DNA of 64,000 nucleotides. Origin: Lewinella sp. IMCC34183 (GTDB taxonomy: Bacteria; Bacteroidota; Bacteroidia; Chitinophagales; Saprospiraceae). The notes beneath the pieces were generated by a model, which did not search any database, was not told the origin of the DNA, and saw only the letters and a list, made by a program, of their open reading frames with translations. Location of the stretch: positions 186,001 to 250,000 of the forward strand of contig NZ_QMEM01000002.1 in assembly GCF_003390915.1 (NCBI RefSeq), given 5' to 3'. Positions 34,822-41,799 of the stretch are shown here, piece after piece. The translations under genes were made by a program, and so were the position numbers. The first letter of the stretch is position 1; each line of letters opens with the position of its first letter.

Positions 34822-36060
34822 ATGAGCCCGGACGCCCGCGACCTCCGCATCGAAGCCTACGATTATCCCCTGCCCGACGAACGCATCGCCCGCTACCCCC
34901 TGCCCGACCGGGCCCGGGCCCGCCTGCTGGTGTACAAGGCCGGGGACATTAGCGACCGGCACTTTACCGAGCTGCCCGAATTACTTCCGTCCGGCACCCT
35001 CCTCATCGGCAACCGCACGCGGGTGATCCACGCGCGGCTGCGCACCTTGCTGCCCGACGGACGCTCCCTGGAACTTTTCTGCCTCGAACCCCTCGCGCCG
35101 GGCGACTACGCGCTCTCCCTGGGCAGCCGCGCGCCGGTGACCTGGAAGTGCCTGGTCGGCGGCAACCGGCGCTGGAAATCCGGCCGGATCGAGTGGTCCG
35201 TACCGCTGAACGACGATACCGTCACGCTGACCGCGGAGCGCGGCGAGCGCCTCGAAAATGCCTTCAGCATCCGCTTTTCGTGGTCCGGCGGATATAGTTT
35301 CGGTGAGATCCTGGAGGCGGCCGGATCGATCCCCCTGCCCCCCTACCTGGGCCGCGCGGCGGAAGCCACGGACCGCGAACGTTACCAGACGGTCTTCGCG
35401 GAGCAGGAAGGTTCGGTGGCCGCACCGACCGCGGGCCTGCACTTCACGCCGGACGTGATGGACCGGCTGACCGGTCGGGACATCACCTTCCGCACGCTTA
35501 CCCTGCACGTCGGGGCGGGAACCTTCAAACCGGTTACCGCGGATACCCTGGGCGGCCACATCATGCACCGCGAGTACTTCAGCGTCACGCGTGACCTGGT
35601 CGCGGCGCTTCACGAACAACTGGTTGCCGGCCGGCCGGTGGTCAGCGTGGGCACTACGAGCATGCGCTGCCTGGAGAGCCTGTTCTACTTCGGGGCACGC
35701 ATCCTGGCGGGCCTGCCGCCCGGGGAAATCCTTGACCAGTGGGTAGCCACCGACGACCGCCTGACGAGAGCAGACACCGCACCTGCGCTCGCCGCCCTCC
35801 TGGAGTGGATGGATGCCGGGGGCCACGACGCCTTCACGGGGTACACCCAGTTGCTGCTCACTCCCGCGGCCCGGCCGCGGGTGGTTGACGGCCTCATCAC
35901 CAATTTCCACCAGCCGCGCTCCACCCTGTTACTGTTGGTGGCGGCCCTGGTCGGAGAGGACTGGCGGCGTATCTACCGCCACGCACTGGAAACCGGCTAC
36001 CGCTTTCTGAGCTACGGCGACAGCAGTCTACTGTGGCGGCGGGGCGCTGGTGCGGAGTAG
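34822..36060 (+). CDS. queA: S-adenosylmethionine:tRNA ribosyltransferase-isomerase QueA
   Basis: QueA transfers and isomerises the ribosyl group of SAM to 7-aminomethyl-deazaguanine in tRNA, making epoxyqueuosine. The product shows YDYPLPDERIARYPLPDRA at the N-terminus, AAPTAGLHFTPDVMDRL, HVGAGTFKPV and LITNFHQPRSTLLLLVAAL near the end. At 412 residues it is longer than the ~350 residues of E. coli QueA, with the extra length mainly in the middle. The ATG at 34822 is chosen over an upstream frame start because a promoter box lies immediately before it. The 3' end overlaps the convergent lipoprotein gene by 33 bases. Confidence 0.95.
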   Translation: MSPDARDLRIEAYDYPLPDERIARYPLPDRARARLLVYKAGDISDRHFTELPELLPSGTLLIGNRTRVIHARLRTLLPDGRSLELFCLEPLAPGDYALSLGSRAPVTWKCLVGGNRRWKSGRIEWSVPLNDDTVTLTAERGERLENAFSIRFSWSGGYSFGEILEAAGSIPLPPYLGRAAEATDRERYQTVFAEQEGSVAAPTAGLHFTPDVMDRLTGRDITFRTLTLHVGAGTFKPVTADTLGGHIMHREYFSVTRDLVAALHEQLVAGRPVVSVGTTSMRCLESLFYFGARILAGLPPGEILDQWVATDDRLTRADTAPALAALLEWMDAGGHDAFTGYTQLLLTPAARPRVVDGLITNFHQPRSTLLLLVAALVGEDWRRIYRHALETGYRFLSYGDSSLLWRRGAGAE

Positions 36061-36414
36061 GGTCACGAGACGTTCGGCCGTATCGGATCGCATCCGGAGC
36101 ACCAGGCTGTCCAGCGTGAGGGCTTCCACGGCGACGACGCGCTCGGGGTTGGCGGGCTGGGTGGTGTCTTGGGCGAAGAGGTAGCCGTCGTCGTAGCGCC
36201 ACGTCCCGGCCTCCTGGTAGCGCAGGGTCGAGGTGAATTTGTAGCGGTTGTCGGGGCGGAAGTCGAAGGTGATCTCGCGGGGATCGAGCCGGAGGCTGTC
36301 GCCGTCTTCGGTCACGAGACTACCCTGCCACTCCCCGACGAGCAGGTCGGGCTCCGGCTCACCACAGTGGAGCAGGCAGAGGGCAAGGGCCAGCAGGGGC
36401 AGGTAGCGCTTCAA
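36028..36414 (-). CDS. Small putative lipoprotein, lipocalin-like
   Basis: The 128-residue product begins MKRYLPLLALALCLLHCGEP, a lipoprotein signal with cysteine 17 as the likely acylation site. The mature part has GEWQGSLVTEDG, ITFDFRPDNRYKF and TWRYDDGYLF, a short beta-strand pattern like the lipocalin-type small lipoproteins of Bacteroidota. No function can be given. It starts nine bases after nhaD ends and is probably cotranscribed with it. Its last 33 bases overlap the end of queA on the other strand. Confidence 0.7.
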   Translation of the reverse strand: MKRYLPLLALALCLLHCGEPEPDLLVGEWQGSLVTEDGDSLRLDPREITFDFRPDNRYKFTSTLRYQEAGTWRYDDGYLFAQDTTQPANPERVVAVEALTLDSLVLRMRSDTAERLVTLLRTSAPPPQ

Positions 36415-36423
36415 AGGCGGGGA

Positions 36424-37860
36424 TTAGTGGGTCACGCCGATATTAAACAGCGACTCGATGATGATAAAGGCGATGGCCCCGGCCGCGAAGCCCAGGAAGG
36501 CCAGGCCGGAAATTTTCTTGAGGTACCAGATGAAGTCGATCCGTTCCATACCCATGGCGGCTACCCCCGCGGCGGAGCCGATGATGAGCATACTGCCGCC
36601 GGTACCCGCGCTGTACGCGATGAAGTGCCAGAGGCGGGCGTCGATCGGGTAATTGGCCAGGTCGTACATACCCATGGAGGCGGCGACGAGCGGTACGTTA
36701 TCGATGATGGCGGAGAGGAAGCCGAGGATGACGATGACGATATCCTCGTTGGGAATGACGGCCCGCAGGGCTTCGGCGACGGCCCGCAGGGCACCTACTC
36801 CGTCGACCACTACGGTCTCGAGGGCGGCCACGGCCATCAGGATACCGAGGAAGAAGAGAATGGAGGCCATCTCGATGCGGCTGAGGGCGCGGTGAGCGGA
36901 GTAGGCCTCCTTGCGCTCCTCGGTGAAGTCCTCCTCGGGGTGGATGTATTCGGATACCAGCCAGACGACCCCGAGGCTCAGCATCATGCCGAGGTAGGGG
37001 GGCAGGTGGGTGATGGTCTTGAAGACGGGAACGAAGACGATCATGCCCAGCCCCAGGAAGAGCATGGTCTTACTGGACAACAGGCGGCCCTTTTCGATGA
37101 GTTCCTCGTCGTCGTCCTGCATCATGGCCAGGGTGGTAATCTCGCCCTGGAACGGCTTCATGAAACTGGCCACCGCGAAGGGCAGGACGAAGCAGATGAG
37201 GGAGGGCGCGATGAGGAACTCCATCAGGCCGGCGGTACTGACGCGCTTGCCGATCCAGAGCATGGTGGTAGTGACGTCACCGATGGGCGACCAGGCGCCG
37301 CCGGCGTTGGCGGCGATGACGATAAGGCAGACATACCAGATGCGCTCCTCGCGGTCGGGGACCAGCTTACGGAGCAGGGTGACCAGCACGATGGTGGCGG
37401 TGAGGTTGTCGATGATGGCGGAGAGGATGAAGCCGAGGGCGCCCACGATCCAGAGGAGCCGGCGCTTGCTGCGGGTCTTCACCCACCCTTTCAGGATGTC
37501 GAAGCCCCGGTGGAGGTCGACGATCTCTACGATGGTCATGGCACCGATCAGGAAGATCAGGATCTCGGCGGTCTTACCCAAGTGGTGGAGCAGGGCTCCG
37601 GTAAAGCCTTCCTCGGCTGCCTCGTGGGCACCGGCGTGGCCAAACTCCATAGCGTCACCGCTGACGCTGTTGAACATATTGAAAACCTCTCCTTCGGTAT
37701 TGATGATCTCGAGCGATCCGGCGTTGAAGCCCAGGCTGAGGAGTGCCCAGCAGAGCGCTCCCATCAGCAGGGCGGGAACCGTTTTGTCAAGACGAAGAGG
37801 ATGCTCAAAAACGATTACGATGTAACCGATGACAAAACAGGCTACTACTGCTGCGATCAT
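36424..37860 (-). CDS. nhaD: Sodium:proton antiporter NhaD
   Basis: NhaD exchanges sodium for protons, supporting pH and salt homeostasis. The 478-residue product has about 12 transmembrane helices and the family's two inverted IIDN motifs (LSAIIDNLTATIVLVTLL and LSAIIDNVPLVAA), plus NAGGAWSPIGDVTTTMLW and AGTGGSMLIIGSAAGVA. The frame is open from 37917, but MIAAVVACFVIGYI at 37860 gives a first membrane helix at the N-terminus and is preferred. Its promoter lies in the 87-base gap shared with the divergent gene at 37948. Confidence 0.95.
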   Translation of the reverse strand: MIAAVVACFVIGYIVIVFEHPLRLDKTVPALLMGALCWALLSLGFNAGSLEIINTEGEVFNMFNSVSGDAMEFGHAGAHEAAEEGFTGALLHHLGKTAEILIFLIGAMTIVEIVDLHRGFDILKGWVKTRSKRRLLWIVGALGFILSAIIDNLTATIVLVTLLRKLVPDREERIWYVCLIVIAANAGGAWSPIGDVTTTMLWIGKRVSTAGLMEFLIAPSLICFVLPFAVASFMKPFQGEITTLAMMQDDDEELIEKGRLLSSKTMLFLGLGMIVFVPVFKTITHLPPYLGMMLSLGVVWLVSEYIHPEEDFTEERKEAYSAHRALSRIEMASILFFLGILMAVAALETVVVDGVGALRAVAEALRAVIPNEDIVIVILGFLSAIIDNVPLVAASMGMYDLANYPIDARLWHFIAYSAGTGGSMLIIGSAAGVAAMGMERIDFIWYLKKISGLAFLGFAAGAIAFIIIESLFNIGVTH

Positions 37861-37947
37861 AGTGATTGGTTTTCGATAGGATGTACTCCTGCTGGCAATT
37901 ATACGAATAGTACGCAACTACCGGACGTGAAAAACAGTTTGGTAGGC

Positions 37948-38670
37948 ATGAAACCGGAACACGGAACGGACCTTACCCGTCTGCTGCTACTGGGCGGCGT
38001 GGCTTTGCTGACCCTGCTGTTGCTGCTGCGGATCTATCCGCCGGCGGCGTTCATGGGCTTCGCGATCGGGGCCACCGTAGGTTTCTTTCTTCTCGGCGAA
38101 CGGCTTACCGGTTTATTCGGTAAAGGTGGTCGTACGGAGACGGACGAGTCCGATTTCGCACAGCGCGTAGCCGCCCGTCTCGAAGATTGCCGCAACCGCG
38201 AGGAAGGTTTCCGCGACGAAGGCGAGCGTATCCTTAAGAGCATCGCTACCCTGCGCGACGACCTGTCCCGCAACCCGACCGCCGCACCCGAAGCGGTCGC
38301 CAAGGCCGAAGCCATCATCAAAGAGCTCGAGGCTGAATTCAGCCTCCGGCATGCCAAGGCCAGTTTCTTCGGTGAGTGCGCCACACGCCTCCGGGAATTG
38401 CTCGAGCGTCACCGGCTGGTGGAAAGCATGGCCGCCCGCCGGCGGGAGCTGCGGGAACTGCGGCAGACGAATTTCGACGACGAATCGATCGTGGAAGAAA
38501 CCCGGTTCAGTATCGAGCAGGACACCATTCAGTTGGATACTATCGTGGAACTGAGCAACAGCGCGGCCAACAGCAGCAAGGCAGAGCAGGCCGAAGCGCT
38601 CCGCGACCGCCTGGAGCGCCTGCGCAGTACCCTGGGAAAGCAGGATCGCCCCACCGGGGAACAGGCCTGA
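37948..38670 (+). CDS. Unknown membrane-anchored coiled-coil protein
   Basis: I do not recognise this 240-residue protein. It has two hydrophobic segments at the N-terminus (about 12-28, 32-49: LLLLGGVALLTLLLLL, then AAFMGFAIGATVGFFLLG), then a long, highly charged helical region (about 60-235) with heptad-like leucine and isoleucine spacing and many E, R and K residues (VAKAEAIIKELEAEF), suggesting coiled coils facing the cytoplasm. It is divergent from nhaD and lies upstream of the tRNA genes. The frame continues far upstream antisense to nhaD; ATG 37948 is the first start giving a membrane N-terminus. Confidence 0.6.
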   Translation: MKPEHGTDLTRLLLLGGVALLTLLLLLRIYPPAAFMGFAIGATVGFFLLGERLTGLFGKGGRTETDESDFAQRVAARLEDCRNREEGFRDEGERILKSIATLRDDLSRNPTAAPEAVAKAEAIIKELEAEFSLRHAKASFFGECATRLRELLERHRLVESMAARRRELRELRQTNFDDESIVEETRFSIEQDTIQLDTIVELSNSAANSSKAEQAEALRDRLERLRSTLGKQDRPTGEQA

Positions 38671-38691
38671 GGCAAATTTATGCCGAATCCC

Positions 38692-38721
38692 TTGCGTTTT
38701 TCCTCCAGCTACCTATCTTTG
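38692..38721 (+). promoter_or_regulatory. Bacteroidota-type promoter of the tRNA-Glu pair
   Basis: TTG (38692-38694), 19 bases, then TATCTTTG (38714-38721). The expected transcript start is about 50 to 60 bases before the first tRNA. Elements and spacing fit the consensus. Confidence 0.8.
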
Positions 38722-38784
38722 CAGTCGCTAACGCCGGAACGCCGGCCGTGCGCCGCAGGATTTACCCCCTGCACTTGAAATTTT

Positions 38785-38856
38785 GGCCCGTTCGTCTATC
38801 GGCTAGGACGCCAGGTTTTCATCCTGGTAAGAGGGGTTCGATTCCCCTACGGGCTA
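38785..38856 (+). tRNA. tRNA-Glu (anticodon UUC), first copy
   Basis: A 72-base cloverleaf: acceptor GGCCCGT pairs with ACGGGCT (G-U closing pair), anticodon stem CCAGG/CCTGG with loop TTTTCAT (anticodon TTC) and T arm GAGGGGTTCGATTCCCCT. CCA is not encoded (CTA follows the discriminator A). It differs from the second copy by one base in the D loop (GGCTAGG against GGTTAGG). Confidence 0.97.
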
Positions 38857-38862
38857 CTAATT

Positions 38863-38873
38863 AGTACGGTAGT
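38863..38873 (+). repeat. Copy of dispersed 11-mer AGTACGGTAGT
   Basis: This copy lies in the 39-base spacer between the two tRNA-Glu genes. A partly complementary ACTACCATACT follows, so the spacer can fold. Confidence 0.5.
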
Positions 38874-38895
38874 GTTGTACTACCATACTACTCCC

Positions 38896-38967
38896 GGCCC
38901 GTTCGTCTATCGGTTAGGACGCCAGGTTTTCATCCTGGTAAGAGGGGTTCGATTCCCCTACGGGCTA
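38896..38967 (+). tRNA. tRNA-Glu (anticodon UUC), second copy
   Basis: The same 72-base cloverleaf as the first copy with GGTTAGG in the D loop. The next three bases (38968-38970) are CCA, so the 3' end is encoded here, in contrast to the first copy. Confidence 0.97.
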
Positions 38968-38983
38968 CCATTTTTGAGTTTGC

Positions 38984-39020
38984 AGGAACGGCAGCCGCGC
39001 GATGCGCGGCTGCCGTTCCT
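38984..39020. terminator. Strong bidirectional terminator after tRNA-Glu pair
   Basis: AGGAACGGCAGCCGCGC (38984-39000), loop GAT, then the perfect 17-base complement (39004-39020). It ends the tRNA transcript and faces the convergent PHP gene, whose stop is eight bases further on. Confidence 0.9.
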
Positions 39021-39028
39021 TGTTTGTA

Positions 39029-39880
39029 TCAGTCAAGCACGGGAAGCTCCGTTTCCCCGAAGCCCCCATCCATATATACGGTTACCGCATTCACCCCAAG
39101 CTCCCGCAGCAGGCGGTACGCTTCGGCGAACCCTCCACTGACGTGCTCGGGGCGGTGGGCGTCGGAGTTCACCTGGAGCGGGATTCCGCGGGCGTGGGCG
39201 CGGGCTACGATCCACGAACTGGGATACATGCCGTTGCCGTCGTTGAGGTAGACGCCCCGCGTGTTGACTTCCATGATGGCACCGGCCCCCTGCAGGGCGT
39301 CAAGCGTTTCTTCGACCGCCGCCCGGTACCAGGGAGCGTTCTCGTCCCAGTAGTCGCCGGTGGCGTTGCGCCGCTTGATGCGGTCGAGGTGGGCCACGAT
39401 ATCCGGGGGGTGGGTGACCAGCATCTCCCGGAGCAACGCGTAGTAGCGCTCGACCATCCGCCGGCTGTCTCCCCCGAAGATGGTATCGATTCCCCGGGAG
39501 AATACCGGTTCCGGTTGCTGGAAACTCCAGGGCCGACCGTCGGGCAATCGGTCGACGTAGTGTACCGCCCCAACGGTAAAATCGAGTCCGGCCGATCGGA
39601 TATGGGGGCTGTTCACGTTCATGACATCCGGCAGGAAATCCACTTCCAGGCTTTTGAAGATGCGGATGCGGTCGTGGTATGCGACGCGCAGATTGTCGAT
39701 CTCGTTACCGTAAGCGGCCAGGTCGGCCAGCGGCATGGAGCCTATGTCTTCCGGCGGAATGGGGGCGTGGTCGCTAAAGGTGTAGGTAGCGAACCCTTCC
39801 CGCAGCGCCTGGCGCAGGTAATCTTCGGGTTCGCCTATTCCGTCGCTGTAACGGGTATGGGCGTGGTGGTTGGTGAGCAT
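39029..39880 (-). CDS. PHP-domain phosphatase, histidinol-phosphatase (HisK/HisJ) type
   Basis: The 283-residue product starts MLTNHHAHTRYSDGIGEPED, the PHP domain's first metal motif (HxH), and has TFSDHAPIP, GAVHYVDRLPDG, IVAHLDRIKR, EVNTRGVY and QVNSDAHRPEH. These are the ordered PHP motifs of monofunctional histidinol phosphatases, which act in histidine synthesis. No other his gene is near, so the exact substrate is inference. ATG 39880 is chosen because it starts the first motif; the frame is open further. It is divergent from the secreted metalloprotease across a gap with an inverted repeat. Confidence 0.85.
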   Translation of the reverse strand: MLTNHHAHTRYSDGIGEPEDYLRQALREGFATYTFSDHAPIPPEDIGSMPLADLAAYGNEIDNLRVAYHDRIRIFKSLEVDFLPDVMNVNSPHIRSAGLDFTVGAVHYVDRLPDGRPWSFQQPEPVFSRGIDTIFGGDSRRMVERYYALLREMLVTHPPDIVAHLDRIKRRNATGDYWDENAPWYRAAVEETLDALQGAGAIMEVNTRGVYLNDGNGMYPSSWIVARAHARGIPLQVNSDAHRPEHVSGGFAEAYRLLRELGVNAVTVYMDGGFGETELPVLD

Positions 39881-39961
39881 AGGGGAAAAGGTGAAAGAAG
39901 AGAAGTGGTGCCCGCCGTCGTTTGTTTCGACAGCTCGAAATTTGCAGCCCGATAATTGGGC

Positions 39962-39986
39962 TTGTATTGTGCAATTTGCAATACAA
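39962..39986. promoter_or_regulatory. Inverted repeat in divergent control region, possible operator
   Basis: TTGTATTG (39962-39969) and CAATACAA (39979-39986) form a perfect 8-bp inverted repeat with nine bases between, flanked by AT-rich sequence, between the divergent PHP gene and metalloprotease gene. It could bind a dimeric regulator. No regulator gene is adjacent. Confidence 0.4.
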
Positions 39987-40071
39987 ACGCGCAACATAGG
40001 GATTTAACAAACACATCCTTCCTAACTTGCGGAACTGTAATCACCTTTTCCCATCCACTCAATTGCCGACT

Positions 40072-41718
40072 ATGCAATTCAGACTTCTACTCTTTTCTTT
40101 ATTCATTGCCCTTTCCAGCCTCGTTTCCGCCCAGCGCAACTGCGGATCGATGGAGTACCTCGAAGCGCAGATCCTCCAGAATCCCGCCCGCGAGTACCAG
40201 CTGCAGCAACTGGAGCGCTTCACCCAGGCTTACGAACCGGGCCTGGAGAAAGCGCTGTCGGGGGGCATACTCACCATCCCCGTGATCGTGCACGTCGTGT
40301 ACGGAAACAGTACGGAAAACATCTCCGACGCACAGATCGCCAGCCAGATCGCCGTGCTGAACGAGGACTTCCGGCGCCTGAATGCGGACCGGAGCAATAC
40401 CCCTGCGGACTTTACCGGCGTAGCCGCCGATACCGAAATCGAGTTTTGCCTCACACAGACCATCCGCAAGAGCACGACACGCGCCAGCTTCGGTACCAAC
40501 GATGCGGTGAAGAGCGCCAGCACCGGCGGCTCGGACGCCGTGACGCCCCGGCAAGCCCTTAACGTGTGGATCTGCGAGATCGGCGGTGGTATCCTCGGTT
40601 ATGCCCAGTTCCCGGGCGGCAGTGCCGCCACGGACGGTGTCGTTCTCGACTACCGCTACGTGGGTACCACGGGTACCGCTACCGCTCCCTTTAACCTCGG
40701 CCGCACGGCCACCCACGAGGTTGGCCACTGGCTGAACCTCCGCCACATTTGGGGCGACGGGGGCTGTAGCGTCGATGATTTCGTGAATGACACCCCCCTC
40801 GCCGGCGCCCCGAACTATACCGGAGGTGCCTGTACCTACCCAGGCCCCAACAGCTGTGCTCCCCGCGGCAAGAAAGGCTCCGGTGACGACCTGCCCGACA
40901 TGTTCCAAAATTACATGGACTACTCGGACGATGGCTGCATGAACCTTTTCACCATCGGCCAGAAGGACCGCATGTGGGCCGCGATCAATGCCGCACGCCC
41001 GGAATTGCTATCCTCGGCCTGCGACGGCACTCCCCCGACCACGCCGCAGGAAATCTGTGATAACGGCATCGACGACGACGGCGATGGCCTTACCGACTGC
41101 GAGGATCCCGATTGCTCCGGCACCACCGCCTGTGCTCCCCCGGCCGGCGACTGCGTTGCGCCTACCGGACTGACCAGCCGCACCGGCAAGGGCGGCCGCG
41201 AACTGACGATGTCGTGGAGCGCCGCCCCCGACGCGCTGAGCTACTATGTCGAGATTCTGACCGGCGGGTCCGTATACGCCTCCGGTACGATCAGCGGAAC
41301 CAGTGCATCGGTCAACGTGAGCAAAGGCGCCTCCTACACCTGGCGCGTACGCTCGAACTGTGCAAACGGGGCCGTTTCGGACTTTGCCGAGACTACGGTC
41401 ACCGCCCGCCGCGTCGCTAACACGACTGCCCAGGAGCTGGGGGTATTCCCCAATCCCACCGACCGCGGTACCGTGACCGTAACCTGGGACCTCGATCCCG
41501 CCGCTTCGCTCTCCACGAGCCCGGTAGTTGCCGCCGCCGCACCCCAGCAGATCCGCGTGGAACTGCGCGACCTGACGGGCCGTGTCCTGCGCCAGCTGAA
41601 TGTAGCGGATGTCGGACAGGCACCCCTCGACGTATCCGACCTCAGCGCCGGGGTGTACCTCATTCAGGTCAGCGACCAGGATGGATATACCGTGAGCACG
41701 AAGTTCGTGAAGCTCTGA
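40072..41718 (+). CDS. Secreted M43 (pappalysin-like) metalloprotease with type IX sorting domain
   Basis: The 548-residue precursor has a signal peptide (LFIALSSLVSAQ), a propeptide, and an M43 zinc-protease domain with HEVGHWLNLRH (residues 215-225) and a Met-turn region near QNYMDYSDDGCM. Then comes a calcium-loop-like segment (CDNGIDDDGDGLTDCEDPDC), a fibronectin type III-like domain (about 375-455), and a C-terminal type IX sorting domain (ELGVFPNPTDRGTV ... LSAGVYLIQVS). It is probably exported by the GldKLMN-powered system and cleaves extracellular proteins. ATG 40072 puts the signal peptide first. A strong palindromic terminator follows. Confidence 0.93.
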   Translation: MQFRLLLFSLFIALSSLVSAQRNCGSMEYLEAQILQNPAREYQLQQLERFTQAYEPGLEKALSGGILTIPVIVHVVYGNSTENISDAQIASQIAVLNEDFRRLNADRSNTPADFTGVAADTEIEFCLTQTIRKSTTRASFGTNDAVKSASTGGSDAVTPRQALNVWICEIGGGILGYAQFPGGSAATDGVVLDYRYVGTTGTATAPFNLGRTATHEVGHWLNLRHIWGDGGCSVDDFVNDTPLAGAPNYTGGACTYPGPNSCAPRGKKGSGDDLPDMFQNYMDYSDDGCMNLFTIGQKDRMWAAINAARPELLSSACDGTPPTTPQEICDNGIDDDGDGLTDCEDPDCSGTTACAPPAGDCVAPTGLTSRTGKGGRELTMSWSAAPDALSYYVEILTGGSVYASGTISGTSASVNVSKGASYTWRVRSNCANGAVSDFAETTVTARRVANTTAQELGVFPNPTDRGTVTVTWDLDPAASLSTSPVVAAAAPQQIRVELRDLTGRVLRQLNVADVGQAPLDVSDLSAGVYLIQVSDQDGYTVSTKFVKL

Positions 41719-41742
41719 GCCGGCGTTACGCGCCCCAACTAA

Positions 41743-41776
41743 AAAGCCCGGTGGTGCAGCTGCACCACCGGGCTTT
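41743..41776. terminator. Perfectly palindromic bidirectional terminator
   Basis: AAAGCCCGGTGGTGCAG (41743-41759) is followed directly by its complement (41760-41776). A and T flanks serve both convergent genes. Confidence 0.9.
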
Positions 41777-41799
41777 CTGTTTCCGGAAGGATGAGCGGG

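Noticed and set aside
36169..37947. N-terminal extension of the coiled-coil protein
   Set aside because: This stretch is antisense to nhaD and the small lipoprotein gene, and is rich in low-complexity glycine, aspartate and glutamate repeats.
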